From Rhododendron vialii (Eukaryota; Streptophyta; Magnoliopsida; Ericales; Ericaceae): a DNA stretch of 64,000 nucleotides. Below the pieces are notes generated by a model. The model saw only the letters and a program-made list of their open reading frames with translations, ran no database searches and was not told where the DNA came from. Shown piece by piece: positions 1-24,862 of this stretch. The DNA is taken from NCBI RefSeq assembly GCF_030253575.1, contig NC_080557.1, positions 47,210,501-47,274,500 of the forward strand. The letters are read 5' to 3'. A program made the translations under genes and the position numbers. The number at the start of each line of letters is the position of its first letter. The stretch's first letter is position 1.

Positions 1-885
1 AAGGAGAAAGGAGGTACCGTAGGAGTTCAACGTTCAACCCCTTCTTCCAAGGTGATAATCGAACTTTACCATAAAAAAATTTTTTTGACTTTGGATAAAT
101 AAATTAAATTGTTGTTGGCCTTTTTGCAAATTAATGCACAGTTTCCACTCGTAGTGAAGTTACCCTACACTCGAGAGTCCGTCAGTTAATTACAGTATCT
201 AAAACTGGCCATTTAATCCTGATCTATAATATTTTATTTTTTTTCGGTTAGATTGCATGTTTCAACACACAAGGAAAATAAAAGTAAGAAAATCCTTCCT
301 CCTGAATTTTTTTTTTTAATAGCAATCAAAAAACAAAGGGATCGATTTTCGCACCCCTTTTTTTAAATTGCACTACCTTTTTGGTCTATAAGGAATCCCT
401 TCCCCTTCCCCTTCTCCTTCTCCTTCTCCTTCTTCTTTTTTATTTTTTGTTTAATAATTCGTTCAATCTTATCATATATACTAAAGTTTTCTTCTTTCTT
501 ATCGTTAAAATTCTGTCTTTCTATATACTCTAAATTTGTCTAATTAAAAAACACAAATAAGAAGTTTCTGTTTATTTTTTATTTATTTTTTCCCCTTGCA
601 CATGGTTATCTATTCTATTAGCGCAATTCTCTATCACAAGTCACAACTCCTATTTATTTTGTGTCAATTGAGTATGCGTTTTACACCAAATAAAAAGGAA
701 ATATACCGAATTTAGACCTTCTTTTTTTTTTTTTTAAATCTTTCCGTTTTGGATGCCTTTTTTTTTTTTTTTAATCTTTCCGTTTTGGATGCATAAAATC
801 GTATAGATATTTGGAATTCTCACTGTTTTACCTCGGTTTGGGCTCATTTTGCCTATCTCGACCGAGGCTCAACGTGAAATTATAT

Positions 886-1025
886 AATAGTCCGGGAATA
901 CCGTCACATGATATTCCAGACCACACGTTCTTGTGGGAGTTCATACATTTAATGGTAGATCTCACGTGAATGTTTGTAAAGTGGTCCGAAATACCACGTA
1001 ACGGTATTTCCCAGACTATTGAATA
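886..1025. mobile_element. Foldback MITE-like element
   Basis: Left arm taatagtccgggaatacc is mirrored by the right arm ending ggtatttcccagactatt. The inverted homology runs about 40 bp on each side around a ~60 bp loop. This is non-autonomous with no ORF. The superfamily is not assigned because no clean target duplication is visible. Confidence 0.55.
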
Positions 1026-1309
1026 ATTACTTGCCCTACTCCAATTTGCTTGGTGTTGCCCCAAAAAGTTTTCCGAAACGAATATGAAATTAATGATTGA
1101 AATTCACAGATGTGTGGCCCCATTCCGATTTTAAGCCTAAAAAAATAAGTACTTATTTATAATTTTAAAGTTTAAAAATAATAAGCTTACTAAAATTAAA
1201 AAAAAAATGCAATATAAATTTAATTTTATAGACAGCCTGCAAAAAAATTACTAAAAAAATTATTATCGTAAACCTGTTATTTTTTAGTTTGTAAATAGAA
1301 TCTTATTTT

Positions 1310-1502
1310 GACAACCACTGTTTAGTGCAGTTGGTCAGTCATTGCCGCCTCCTCTTTGTGGAAAGTCTTGATTTCGAGCCTCACAGAGGGCAGACCCTTT
1401 AGGGGGCCAGGGCTATGGATAGCTTCTGATCTTTCGTGTTAACTCTAACACCTCCATTAACCCCGCTGATGATGTATATCACCGTGGCAAAAAAAAAAAA
1501 AT
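1310..1502 (+). mobile_element. SINE (tRNA-derived type) with target duplication
   Basis: This is a ~190 bp insertion ending in an A13 tail. The 5' part has a box-A-like stretch (tagtgcagttggtcag) followed by a degenerate box B (gatttcgagcctc). It is flanked by near-identical 12-bp sequences, gaatcttatttt at 1298-1309 and gaaccttatttt at 1503-1514 (11 of 12 match). It lies about 220 bp upstream of the SCY2 start codon. Confidence 0.7.
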
Positions 1503-1721
1503 GAACCTTATTTTAAGTTCACGAGACTCAAACATCCCCAACTGAATCTAAACCACTGATTCGGATTTCGGGGTAACACCACACCTCGAGTACGTAGCTT
1601 AGGGAGAAAAAGCGGCAACGGAAAGAAAACAATTTTACCACGAAGCAGCGGATTCAAGCACCTTCGGAGTAGTAATAGTTCTCTCGCTTTGTGGCTCTGA
1701 GTCGGCGCCGGAGTTTCGGCA

Positions 1722-15432
<13,711 letters not shown>

Positions 15433-17214
15433 GTTCCGAAAAATCTGTTCTTTCAATTTTCGAGGTGACGTTTGCTTCTTGTAAAGATATGTCATTCTGC
15501 TTATTAGTGCTTGATATAACTTTTGGGTGGTTTGGATTTACAGCCGTGTTCTGATGAGAATCGTCACTGATGAGACTTCCTGGGAAAATATGCCTGATAA
15601 ATGCTTCTGCTATCAGGATCCAGTTCTTAAATATGAAATCAAGATTCTCAGAAGGTAAGCACCATTGCGACCAAATGCGAGTGCTGAGTCTATTGATGGG
15701 CATACATATACGGGGATCAGAGCAGGCTTCTGTTTTCTTTTTGGTGGGAAGGTTTTGTTTCATATCCCCCAATCCGGTATGATGTGGAAGAAGCGATTAA
15801 GTTGTAATTCCAGTAAATTATGAAGCATTAGGGTGGCATTGCATCTTGAGACTGTAATTTGAAGTTTTCGGTGTAATATGAACAAGTTCGCATTGTGCAG
15901 ACACAGGTCATCAAGAAAATGTCATCCAAATGTCAAATGTGTATGCTGGAGGCATAATTTACGTATGAATTTATTTTTTGGGGGGGTTCATTTTTGGCGT
16001 TTCAATGATAGAAACAAACATGCTTATTCACCATTTGTGTCACCCATCAAAACCAAAAGATGTGAAGTAGTAGTTTTTTTTTTTTCTTTTTCCCCGGCAA
16101 TCTGATTTAGTTCTTGTACACTACGGAGTATTTCTTAATTTATCTATTGTAAAACCATATAGAAAATATAGCCAATTATTTATGAAGTCCAAAACAGTGA
16201 AAATACCAACCAAATAAAATAAAGCTCATTTGACCAGTTTGCTGTCCTATGCAACGAGTTATATGATCATCTTTGGGCAATTCATTGGAATCACTGTATC
16301 GTCTTTTTTTTTTGGAAAATGATTTTTGCACTCTCTTTTTTATTAGTGAACTCATTTTTTTGTCGTTTAATGAAAAATAATAATATACACACAAAAACTT
16401 CACTATAAGACAAAAAAAATAGAGTGCCTTTATCAAAAAAAAAAAAAGAGAGCATGAAAATCATTTTTCGTTTTTATTTTAATCAGTTATCCTATCGGCC
16501 AATTTGTAACACAAAACATTATCTAGTGATTCAGCAATGACCCAACGGTCCAATAACTCTTGGGAGTGTGTTTGAATGCTTCGGGGCCACAGAATAAACT
16601 CTCTAGAAACAGAGGACCTGAAATTTAAAAAAATCGGAGGATTGTTTAACACTTTAACTTGCCCAAACTACTTAGCCAACCAAAAAAAAAAACAAGATCA
16701 AACTAGCTAGGTTTTAGTTTTGGGATTGGATCCTCTCTAGGATTGGAAGATCATGTCCAGCCCAATTGTGGGCCCTTTTTAATCCATTTCGATGATCCCG
16801 CATTGTTGAATTTTTAAAACGCGCATCAAGGATATTAACTATGGCAAAATTCAAGTTGAATATATAGTTTGATGCCTTTTCGCAACAAATTTATTTCCAG
16901 AAAATGAATTCTGATCTGTATCGAAATATTTTCAAAATTCATTTTTCTCGTGCGAAAACATATGAAATAATATCTACTGTAACATACAGTATGATTTTTG
17001 ACATTCCTAATATTCTCGCCGAAGTTCAAAAATGAACGATTCCGATAATCAAAATTGACCCTGGGCCCGAAATGGGCCGGACAAAAAAATTGTTTAAAAG
17101 TATAACCAAGATGTGAGTGGGCCACGTTAACTTACCCGCCGAAGTTTCATTTTGAACAGCAGCAGAACAGAACAGAACAGAACAGAAAGGTTTGCAAGAT
17201 CAATTCGCAGAAAA
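15433..17214. other. SCY2 3' flank and intergenic region
   Basis: The first 450-650 bases after the SCY2 stop are probably 3'UTR; the end is not determined. The rest is AT-rich with poly-A/T runs and no coding frame that resembles a protein. The run of cagaacagaa pentamers at 17160-17188 is just upstream of the p31comet start and probably in its 5'UTR. Confidence 0.5.
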
Positions 17215-20200
17215 ATGGAAATGGGGGATGCGGTCGAAGGAGAAGGAAGATCGGAGACGGAGTTCACGGAGATCGAGACCACCGCGGACTCCCTTGACAG
17301 CGCTGTCGTTTTCCACGTCGTCACAGACATTCTAGGGTTCGTTCTTTTCATGCACCAGCAAATCCCTTCGTAAGTTCCTCCCATCATTTTCTCTAAGTTA
17401 CTCCTTTCGTTTTCGTTCGACAGAATTGAGTATTTGCCACAATGTTTGTGCGTTTGCTGAGATTCCGAAGCGTTTAGTTTCTTGAATCGCACTAGCATGA
17501 ATCGCTGTTCGTTGTTTGTGATTATGGATTTTGTGATAATTTTCAAGAAATCAGATTGGGTACTTGATGAAATTCAGAAAAGCTCGTTTCTTTATGCACT
17601 CGTTACTTGTTTTCTTGCTTTTCTATTCTGTTCTCAGATTAGCCGTGGTTTTGGATACTTCCCCCATACTGGAAATTTGTCTGCTTGGAAGTTGGGGAAA
17701 GAAAAACAAAAACAAAAACGGAAGGAAGAAAAAATGTTTAAAAGGGAAAGGATAGAGAGTTTGTTTTTTTAATCGGCAAATTTTAGTATTGTTAGAATAG
17801 TTAGATTAGCTCCTCAGAGTAGGAGCTGAACTCCTCACCTCCTTACACCTAGCACCTAAGTGCACCTATTGATGCCGTTGGGCCACAGAATAAATGTAAA
17901 AAAAAACAAAAAATGAAGAATGTTTCAGAGGGAAAAGGTGAAGAAAAATCCTCCGCTACTTTTTCCTCTTTCTTGTCCGTTCCACTAGCAACCGAACAGA
18001 AGTAGGAGAAAAAATGTAGCCTTTTTTTGGAACATGGGGAAAGGAAGGGAAAAGAATATAGAAGTTTAAAAATTTACCCTTCCCTTGCTTGGTTTGAGAG
18101 AGAAGATGGCAAAATAGAGTATTAGGCACACTAAAGTTTTTCCTCTGTTTTTCTCGCATTTTCCTTCTTCATTATTTTCTCCTCTCTTTCCACAAGTTCC
18201 AAACATTCCCTTCCTTTCCATTCATTTCCACAACTTCCAAACGCACCCTTCTCCGCAGTTGTTACATTCTGTGTTCAGTGTTCTGGAAGTAAGTTACATG
18301 TGATTAAAAGCCAATATGGTTTCATCACATGCTCTTGTTCAGGTTAATTTGGTAGTTCAGTTGTGGTTGAGTATTGAGCTAAAAGTATAATCATTTTCAT
18401 CCTCTCAAGGGCAGGAATAAAATAGTTTATTCTATAGTCCTCTATTGTTTGTGTGGTAGAAGTTGTGATTTTAAAATTTTTCATTTTTTAGTACAGTATT
18501 TTGCAGGATATCAGTCTTGAATTCGAAGGACTGCAAACAGAGTATAGAGAATTGGTATGTTAGCTGACAGAAGTTGGTTTATGTTGTACGAATTAGGCTT
18601 TGAGTGTAGGCATCGTCTTAACTTTCTGTTTTAGGAGACTGTTCTTGCACAAACTGAAGTGAAGGCATCTATGCGGAGGATGCATGGTGGGAGAATGAGA
18701 GAGGTCAAACGGGGGATCAAAAGACTGGAAAAAATGATGAAAACAGTTTCTAGTATCCGAACTGCCCTGCAATTGGTGATTTGTGTGATTCCAAATGTCC
18801 AGCAAGTCATGTTGGTTCTCGGACCTAGTCCAATGCGCCCCCAACATGTTTATGAGGTGTGCTTTGCACATGGGAAGGTTGTCTACAGCCGTGCTGGTGA
18901 TTTCACAAAAACTAGAGCAGCAGAGGGGCTTTCGAGAAAGGTAAAGAATAAGGATAGCATACTTCTTATCTGTATATATCAAATTTGTTGTCTAACTTTT
19001 AGTTATATCATTAAAGGGAAAAATCACTTTTTTATTGTTCTGTGGTCCATTTTCTTCAACCTCAACAGCGTTAATACTCCTACAGTCATACAAAGGGCCC
19101 GCTTGGTTCCTTGCTTAGCAATGAGCAATAAGCCAAATCATTTATAAGAAAACTTGTTTGGCTACACTTGCCTATTAGCTTATTGATTGGGTTGATAACC
19201 AGTAAAGAATGAAGGGGGGAATGAAATAAGTTATTGCTTAGTGGTAAGCAATAAGACATGAGTAAATGGGGAACCAAACAGACCTTAAACGTACGCTTTT
19301 GTTTTGCTCATAGTTCATATTTTTGGCTTATGGTTCATACTTGGAACAGGCTATTCGGACACTGATTTCCAAGGGTGCAGGATCTGATTCTTATGCTGGT
19401 ATATAGCTGAGACTATCTTGTAGTACCTAGTAAATAATTTGGAAAATGACTTTGCTGCAGCTTGTGGCAATATTTTCGTTTGACTTTTAGGCCCTACCAA
19501 GTTGTTTCTGTTGGTTAAAGCACCCTCTTCTCTCACTGTGCCTTCGCATTTTCTGCCCAAGCGTGACTTCAAATACAGCAAAAAGGTAACCATTCTCACA
19601 TGCTTCATTTTCTAGCTTTTAGTTGTTTTTTACTTTTGGTGGGCTGTTTCCTTGAATCTGCTTGTACCTTGATGAGTATGAGAATCCAATTAAGATACCA
19701 TCTGAATTTGTTTGCAAGAAGCATAATGCATGTGCAAAATCTGATGTTGGGCCTGAGGCACTTAACGCACCTTTCGCATGTATCTTGAGACTTCTTGGTT
19801 CAAGCATTGTAATCATGATTCCATTTTCTGTACTACCTGCATGACTGCAGCTTATGGTTGGTATTTTATGTCGCAGATAGTGCCTTTCAGGTTGCGATTC
19901 AAGTGTAAAACCCGAGATCAAGAAATGGACGATCCAAATCAAGGTGCTCAAACTGTTGACAATATCAGTTTGATGGATCACACTTCAAATGATTTGATCT
20001 GGTAACTCTCTTTTTTTGGGTTCAAAATCTGGTGCTTCAACTGTGTAATTTTAAGACCGCATGGTTTTTCTTTTCCTGCTATGTTGTCAAATGCCAAAAT
20101 TCTTCAAAGTAAGTTCTTCACTGCAACCTTGCTATGTCTTTGGCTATGTAACTATCCAGTCACAGAACTATTCCAACTGGGTTTAAATAACCACTTAGGT

Positions 20201-20432
20201 GCTGTTTGACTGTTTTGGCAGAGCCCAGGACCAGGACTCCATCGAATAGTTTTTTAAGTTACAGTTTCACTTGGAATTCCATTGGCTTCTTTCTTTCTTC
20301 CCTTTTCAACCCATATCTCCGTATTTTCATGAAGAAACTCACAATATGAATGGTAAGTTTGTCTTCTACAGGTATCAGTGTCGACACATAATCAAGGGTC
20401 TAGTGACCAAGACATCACCAACGGAAGATTGA
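17215..20432 (+). CDS. COMET: p31comet / MAD2L1-binding protein homologue (COMET), 7 exons
   Basis: This encodes the plant homologue of p31comet, the HORMA-like adaptor that presents MAD2 and meiotic HORMA proteins to the AAA+ remodeller TRIP13/PCH2, acting in the spindle checkpoint and meiosis. Exons: 17215-17369, 18497-18554, 18635-18940, 19350-19398, 19491-19585, 19877-20001 and 20372-20432, 849 nt or 282 residues. Recognition rests on the N-terminal DILGFVLFMHQQIPS helix, the conserved QVMLVLGPSPMRPQHVYEV core, the LFLLVKAPSS strand and the C-terminal WYQCRHIIKGL segment, which corresponds to the C-terminal safety-belt part of the family. The exon 2 acceptor was chosen at gtacag because it restores SILQDISLEFEGLQ; two nearby AGs give worse joins. 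The last exon and its flanks were later duplicated downstream. Family identity is moderately confident; the function is transferred from homologues. Confidence 0.8.
19094..19286. mobile_element. Tourist-like MITE in p31comet intron 3
   Basis: Inverted termini: gggcccgcttggttcc on the left, and ggaaccaaacagacc on the right. Inner parts also mirror each other (cttagcaatgagcaataag against gcttagtggtaagcaata). Flanking triplets are AAA/CAA and TTA/TAA depending on the boundary, so the target duplication is uncertain. There is no ORF of interest. Confidence 0.55.
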
Positions 20433-21064
20433 GAACGTGGATATGAAAACTTAGGGAGAATTTGGGTCATCCTATTTGACGGTGACATGCCATGGTGCGG
20501 TTCCAATGACCAGGGACTGTTCATAACTTTCTTGCCATGCTCACGCTGGTTAGACTAAGGCCCGCATCGTCTTTATATCGAAACTCGGACTATTTCGTCT
20601 CTAATGGGGTAGCTGGGTCTTCTATTCTTTGCATGCTGTAATCCTATTTGTTTGAACAGATATTTTGGATGTACTGTGTAGAACTCCAGAAGGCAAGACC
20701 CATCTTGCATTTTATGTACAAGCTCATCGTTCCGACTGTGCGCGGATCTCAAACTTACCTTTTCTCCTTGAAATTTGAATGTTGCCAGCTCAATTTAGTT
20801 TGCAATACATGCTAGGCGATCTCTCAGCTAAGCAGGACCTGTGCTGTTTGTCCAAAAAAAAAAAAAAAGGCTTGTGAAATTTAGCTTCTTTTCCAGTACA
20901 GTTTGTATCGCAAATATTAGCTGCAGAAGGTGGGACTTTTCTGGAGTAGATGTTTGAATGCTTAGCCTGGGATCACCTGTCCCCATCTCACATGCATGTC
21001 CAAAATCAAGTCGTAATCCTCCATTAAACTTAGACATGCTCAGTTCAAAAATAAACTTAGACTT

Positions 21065-21065
<1 letters not shown>

Positions 21066-21121
<56 letters not shown>
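21066..21121 (+). repeat. Microsatellite (CT)n(AC)n
   Basis: A run of CT units is followed by AC units, about 630 bp past the p31comet stop codon. The corresponding site in duplication unit 2 has only CT units. Confidence 0.95.
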
Positions 21122-21122
<1 letters not shown>

Positions 21123-21192
21123 GCCTCTGCCTTCACCACGGCGAAACTGGAAATCCTCCACCAGACCAAAAATCCACTCTCCTCCCCTCCAT

Positions 21193-21421
21193 TTTAGTAG
21201 AAATTTTTCGGTGCCGGGCGGGTATATTCCACATGGTACCCGCTTGGCACATCCGGACCATCAAATACACTTTTGGACGGCTCGGATTAAAAACCTCTCT
21301 CTCCTCTCACCCCAACACTTTCTCTCTCCAAATCCGAGCAGCCCAAAAAATGCAATGAACGGCTCGGATGCGCCGAGCGGGCACAACGTGGTACCCACCC
21401 GGCACTGAAAAATTTTCCCCA
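21193..21421. mobile_element. MITE, family with GGTGCCGGGCGGG termini (copy 1)
   Basis: Left end aaatttttcggtgccgggcg is inverted at the right end as cacccggcactgaaaaattt. The arms continue inward (catccggaccat.. against ..gctcggatgcgcc). Candidate 9-bp flanks cattttagt and catttttct match at 7 of 9, hinting at a Mutator-type element. It is part of duplication unit 1. Confidence 0.7.
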
Positions 21422-22267
21422 TTTTTCTGTCTAAAATCCTAACAACCCTTTTCAATTTTCCTTCGTGAATGAAATGATTGTGTTTAATCCAGCAATTTTT
21501 CAGCTTTGGATTTAAATTCTGATTTTTTTTATTTATGTGGCTGCGGTATATACAACTACGTGATGATTTTAGAACTAAACCTCATGGATCCAATGACCGG
21601 AGTAAAGGGGACCAATTGAGAACACAGAGAGAGAGAGAGAGAGAGACAGTCGTACGTCTGATATTTGTTTAGGACACGTGGGAGTACAAGAGCGCGGGGA
21701 TAGGAGATGTGGACAGATAAAAGGAAAAGATGATCCCAAGCCTGTTATTAAGATGGCACGCTTGCGAGTGGAGTGGTAGAACATTAGAAATAGATTTCTT
21801 GCCTCTGTCGACATTTTAATGTACCATTAAGGCCTTTCTTGATAACCCGCTTTCCCGGAACCTTTCTAAACCTCGAGTTTGCTAAACAACTTTTCTCGAA
21901 CCAATCTGCATGAGCTCGAGTCATGTTCAGCTCGTTAGAAACTTATGCGAGATCGACTTGTTACGCGAAGAAATGAAGTTTAAACACATCATAGAGTTCA
22001 TCCGGGTTTCGAACCAAACTTCAATAAACTCATGATCGGCTAGACCAAGCTATTCAAGCTGGAGCTCGATTCCATTAAACATCGGACTTCACTTAAACAA
22101 ATGCTTAACCAACGTTTAATTTTTCAAACCAAGTTTAAAAAACCTCACTAAATGGCCCGAGTTCTGTGGAGACGTCAAGATTATCTTCATTGAGAAGAAG
22201 ATATATAACTACTCCATTAATGTGGGCTTTAATCAACCAATAAGGCATACTGATACAGTCCCATAGC

Positions 22268-23003
22268 GCCTGTAGGTGCAAAATTCGTCGTAGTTAATGA
22301 AAGTAGATAAACAGAGATGCTTCAAGTCACATTACTATATATCGATGTCCTTAAAACGATATTCGCCCCCACCAATTCGAGAGAATTCGGTGTGTACCGG
22401 GTTACAGTGAAGCCACCTCCAAGATAAATTCAAATCCAATCTCCAACTGTTGTCTAACTGCGTTATGCACAAATGAAGAGAGACCCAAGTACCTTTAGAT
22501 TTTGCGAGCCCCTCAAGTATAATCGTAGGAAATAATTCTAGAGAGAAACAACAATCAGAATGATTCTAATTATCTTCACTCTTTTAATTGGTAGAACCAT
22601 TTGCCTTCTATAGGCATAGATCGTGACCGTTGGCTAAAGATTAAACCTCTTTGATTAAATGCAATAGTCATGTCTATTTATAATAGTCGTGTCTATTCAT
22701 TCCATCCCAATCATCACACATTTTGGTCTGATAATGTCTATTCATTTAACCTGAATAGAACACATCTTTTGTGCTTAAATCCAATGTTCACGTCTTTTCA
22801 TTTAACCTGAATAGTCACGCCTCTTGGATTAAAACCATTCACCAATATTTACATTTAGTTTAATATCCATTAAATATTTTGGAAATGTTACAACAGCCCC
22901 AGTAACGCAAAGAGAAATGCTAAGTGCAAAGAAAATGGGCAAAGAATTGACCCTTAAAATATACATGAACGGCTCAGATTCACTATGTCCCTAGCACTCC
23001 ACT
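22268..23003. other. ~740 bp block present only in duplication unit 1
   Basis: The block begins near tgtaggtgcaaaattcg, and a segment ending aaatgttacaac lies at about 22893. TG...CA-like ends, a tatttataat box-like motif at about 22676 and repeated ttcatttaacctgaatag segments make a small LTR possible. Flanks agcgcc and agcccc match at 5 of 6. It may equally be a deletion from unit 2. No gene is seen. Confidence 0.4.
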
Positions 23004-23909
23004 AATGCAAATCCCAGTTACCAGAAACAAGAGCAAGTGGAGGAAGACAATAACCTAATTAGGTAACTAGTGGACTGACAGGATTGTTCCGTGTTGACAA
23101 AATAAAACGTCACCCACTGTAGCCCCAAAGTTAGTCGGGACGGTTGATGGGTTTGCTCCTTATACAACTGATCAGAGTTCAATTTTTGGGGTTAGACTGC
23201 AAGAAAGAAATTTCTTATGAATTCCGTAGGCTGTAGTTCTGGCGTAGATGACCTGCCTTCGACATGATTAGAGAGGAGAATAGCAAGGTTGCGTGTAAAC
23301 TAGACCGGACCTTGATCGGAAAGAAAATGGCTCACCAACTATTGTCCTTACAATCAGCAGAGATAAGTGAACTGGTGGACTCTCCACTTATCATTTGTCG
23401 TCTTTCTAAAGATTTCTTATTAACCCCTTTTCTGTAGCTTTTTCTACTTCTGTTCTCACCTTCTAGAATAATCTGGAAAAGGAAAAATCGATGAAAGATC
23501 TCAATTCCTTGGACTTTGTGCTCCCGCAAAATTTATGCTTAGAATAGGCGTGATTAATTAGCTGGGGAGTTTTTTTTCGCTTAACGAGACCTGTATATAA
23601 GTGTAATTTGTTTGTGCAAAAGACGACCTTAACTGATAGGTGACTTAACAAAACAACTTTAGTATTTATTTTTTTCTACGCGATCGCAGAATCAAACTAA
23701 CTTACAGCAGTAATCTTGTAATCTATAAAAACGTCATGCAGGAGAGCTATAGGTGCTTTTTGACTGTTTTGGCAGAGCCCAGGACCAGGACTCCATCGAA
23801 TAGTTTTTACGTTACAGTTTCACTTGGAATTCCATTGGCTTCTTTCTTTCTCCGTATCTCCGTATTTTCATGAAATTCTCAATATGAATGGTAAGTTTGT
23901 CTTTTACAA

Positions 23910-23970
23910 GTATCAGTGTCGACACATAATCAAGGGCCTAGTGACCAAGACATCACCAACGGAAGATTGA
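23910..23970 (+). pseudogene. Orphan duplicate of the last p31comet exon
   Basis: This 61-bp copy of exon 20372-20432 still encodes the same C-terminal peptide (YQCRHIIKGLV...TSPTED, then TGA). The acceptor cag of the original (ctacag/g) is now caa (ttacaa/g), so the nearest AG is shifted by one base. Splicing of the authentic exon 6 to it would change frame. There is no second copy of exons 1-6, so it is a gene fragment. Confidence 0.85.
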
Positions 23971-24547
23971 GAACGTGGATATGAAAACTTGGAGAGAATT
24001 TGGGTCATCCTTTTTGACGGTGACATGCCATGGTGCGGTTCCAATGACCAGGGACTGTTCATAACTTTCTTGCCATGTTCACGCTGGTTAGACTAAGGCC
24101 CGAGTCGTCTTTATGTTGAAACTCAGAATATTTCATCTATAATGGAGTAGCTGGGTCTTTTATTCTTTGCATGCATTAATCCTATTTGTTTGAACAGATA
24201 TTTTGGATGTACTGTGTAGAACTCCGGAAGGCAAGACCCCTCTTGCATTTTATGTACAAGCTCATCGTTTCAACTGTGCGCGGATCTCGAATTTACCTTT
24301 TCTCATTGAAATTTGAATGTTCATGTACATGCCAGCTCAATTTAGTTTGCAATACATGCTAGGTGATCTCTCTGCTAAGCAGGACCTGTGCTGTTTATCC
24401 AAAAAAAAAAAAAGGCTTGTGAAATTTAGCTTCTTTTCCAGTACAGTTTGTATCGCAAATATTAGCCGCAGAAGGTGGGACTTTTCTGGAGTAGATGTTT
24501 GAATGCTAAGCCTGGGATCATCTGTCCCCACCTCACAACTTAGACAT

Positions 24548-24587
<40 letters not shown>

Positions 24588-24654
24588 CTCTTCACACGGC
24601 GACACTGGAAATCCTCCACCAGACCAAAAATCCACTCTCCTCCCCTCCTTTTTT

Positions 24655-24862
24655 CGAGAACTTTTTCGGTGCTGGGTGGGTATATTCCACGTGGTAATAA
24701 GCTTTTAGACGGTTCGGATTGAAACCATGTCTCTCCTCTCACCCCAACACTTTCTCTTTCTTTTTTCTCCCTTCAAATCCGAGCCGCCCAAAAATGCAAT
24801 GAACAGCTCGGATGCGCCAAGCGGGCACGTGGTACCCACCCGGCACTGAAAAATTTTCCCCA
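24655..24862. mobile_element. MITE, same family, duplicated copy in unit 2
   Basis: Same element as at 21193 carried along by the segmental duplication. Left end cttttt-cggtgctgggtggg, right end cacccggcactgaaaaattt. It has a small internal deletion of the left arm relative to copy 1, so the two copies diverged after duplication. Confidence 0.7.

Larger units (their letters stand above)
1..1721. other. Upstream region of SCY2, AT-rich, no gene seen
   Basis: This holds the SCY2 promoter and 5'UTR plus repeats: CCTTCT-type pyrimidine runs (400-435), a ~40-bp tandem duplication ending in ttccgttttggatgc (about 721-791), a foldback MITE and a SINE, listed separately. No coding frame is supported. 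The 78-codon frame at 828-1064 (- strand) lies across the foldback MITE and is not credible. The SCY2 transcription start cannot be placed from sequence. The GC-rich patch just before the ATG is consistent with a 5'UTR. Confidence 0.6.
20196..23749 (+). repeat. Tandem segmental duplication, unit 1
   Basis: The 3.55 kb unit starts at taggtgctgtttgactg, 176 bp before the last exon of p31comet, and includes that exon, the 3'UTR, a (CT)n(AC)n tract, a MITE and flank to about 23749. It matches the next 2.8 kb (23750-26564) head-to-tail with only scattered substitutions and indels. Unit 1 carries about 740 bp (about 22268-23003) that unit 2 lacks. Confidence 0.9.

Noticed and set aside
18507..18554. 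p31comet exon 2 starting at the ttgcag acceptor (18507) or at atatcag (18514)
   Set aside because: The first gives the wrong frame with exon 1, the second loses the ILQDIS residues; the gtacag acceptor at 18496 gives a frame-correct, family-like join.
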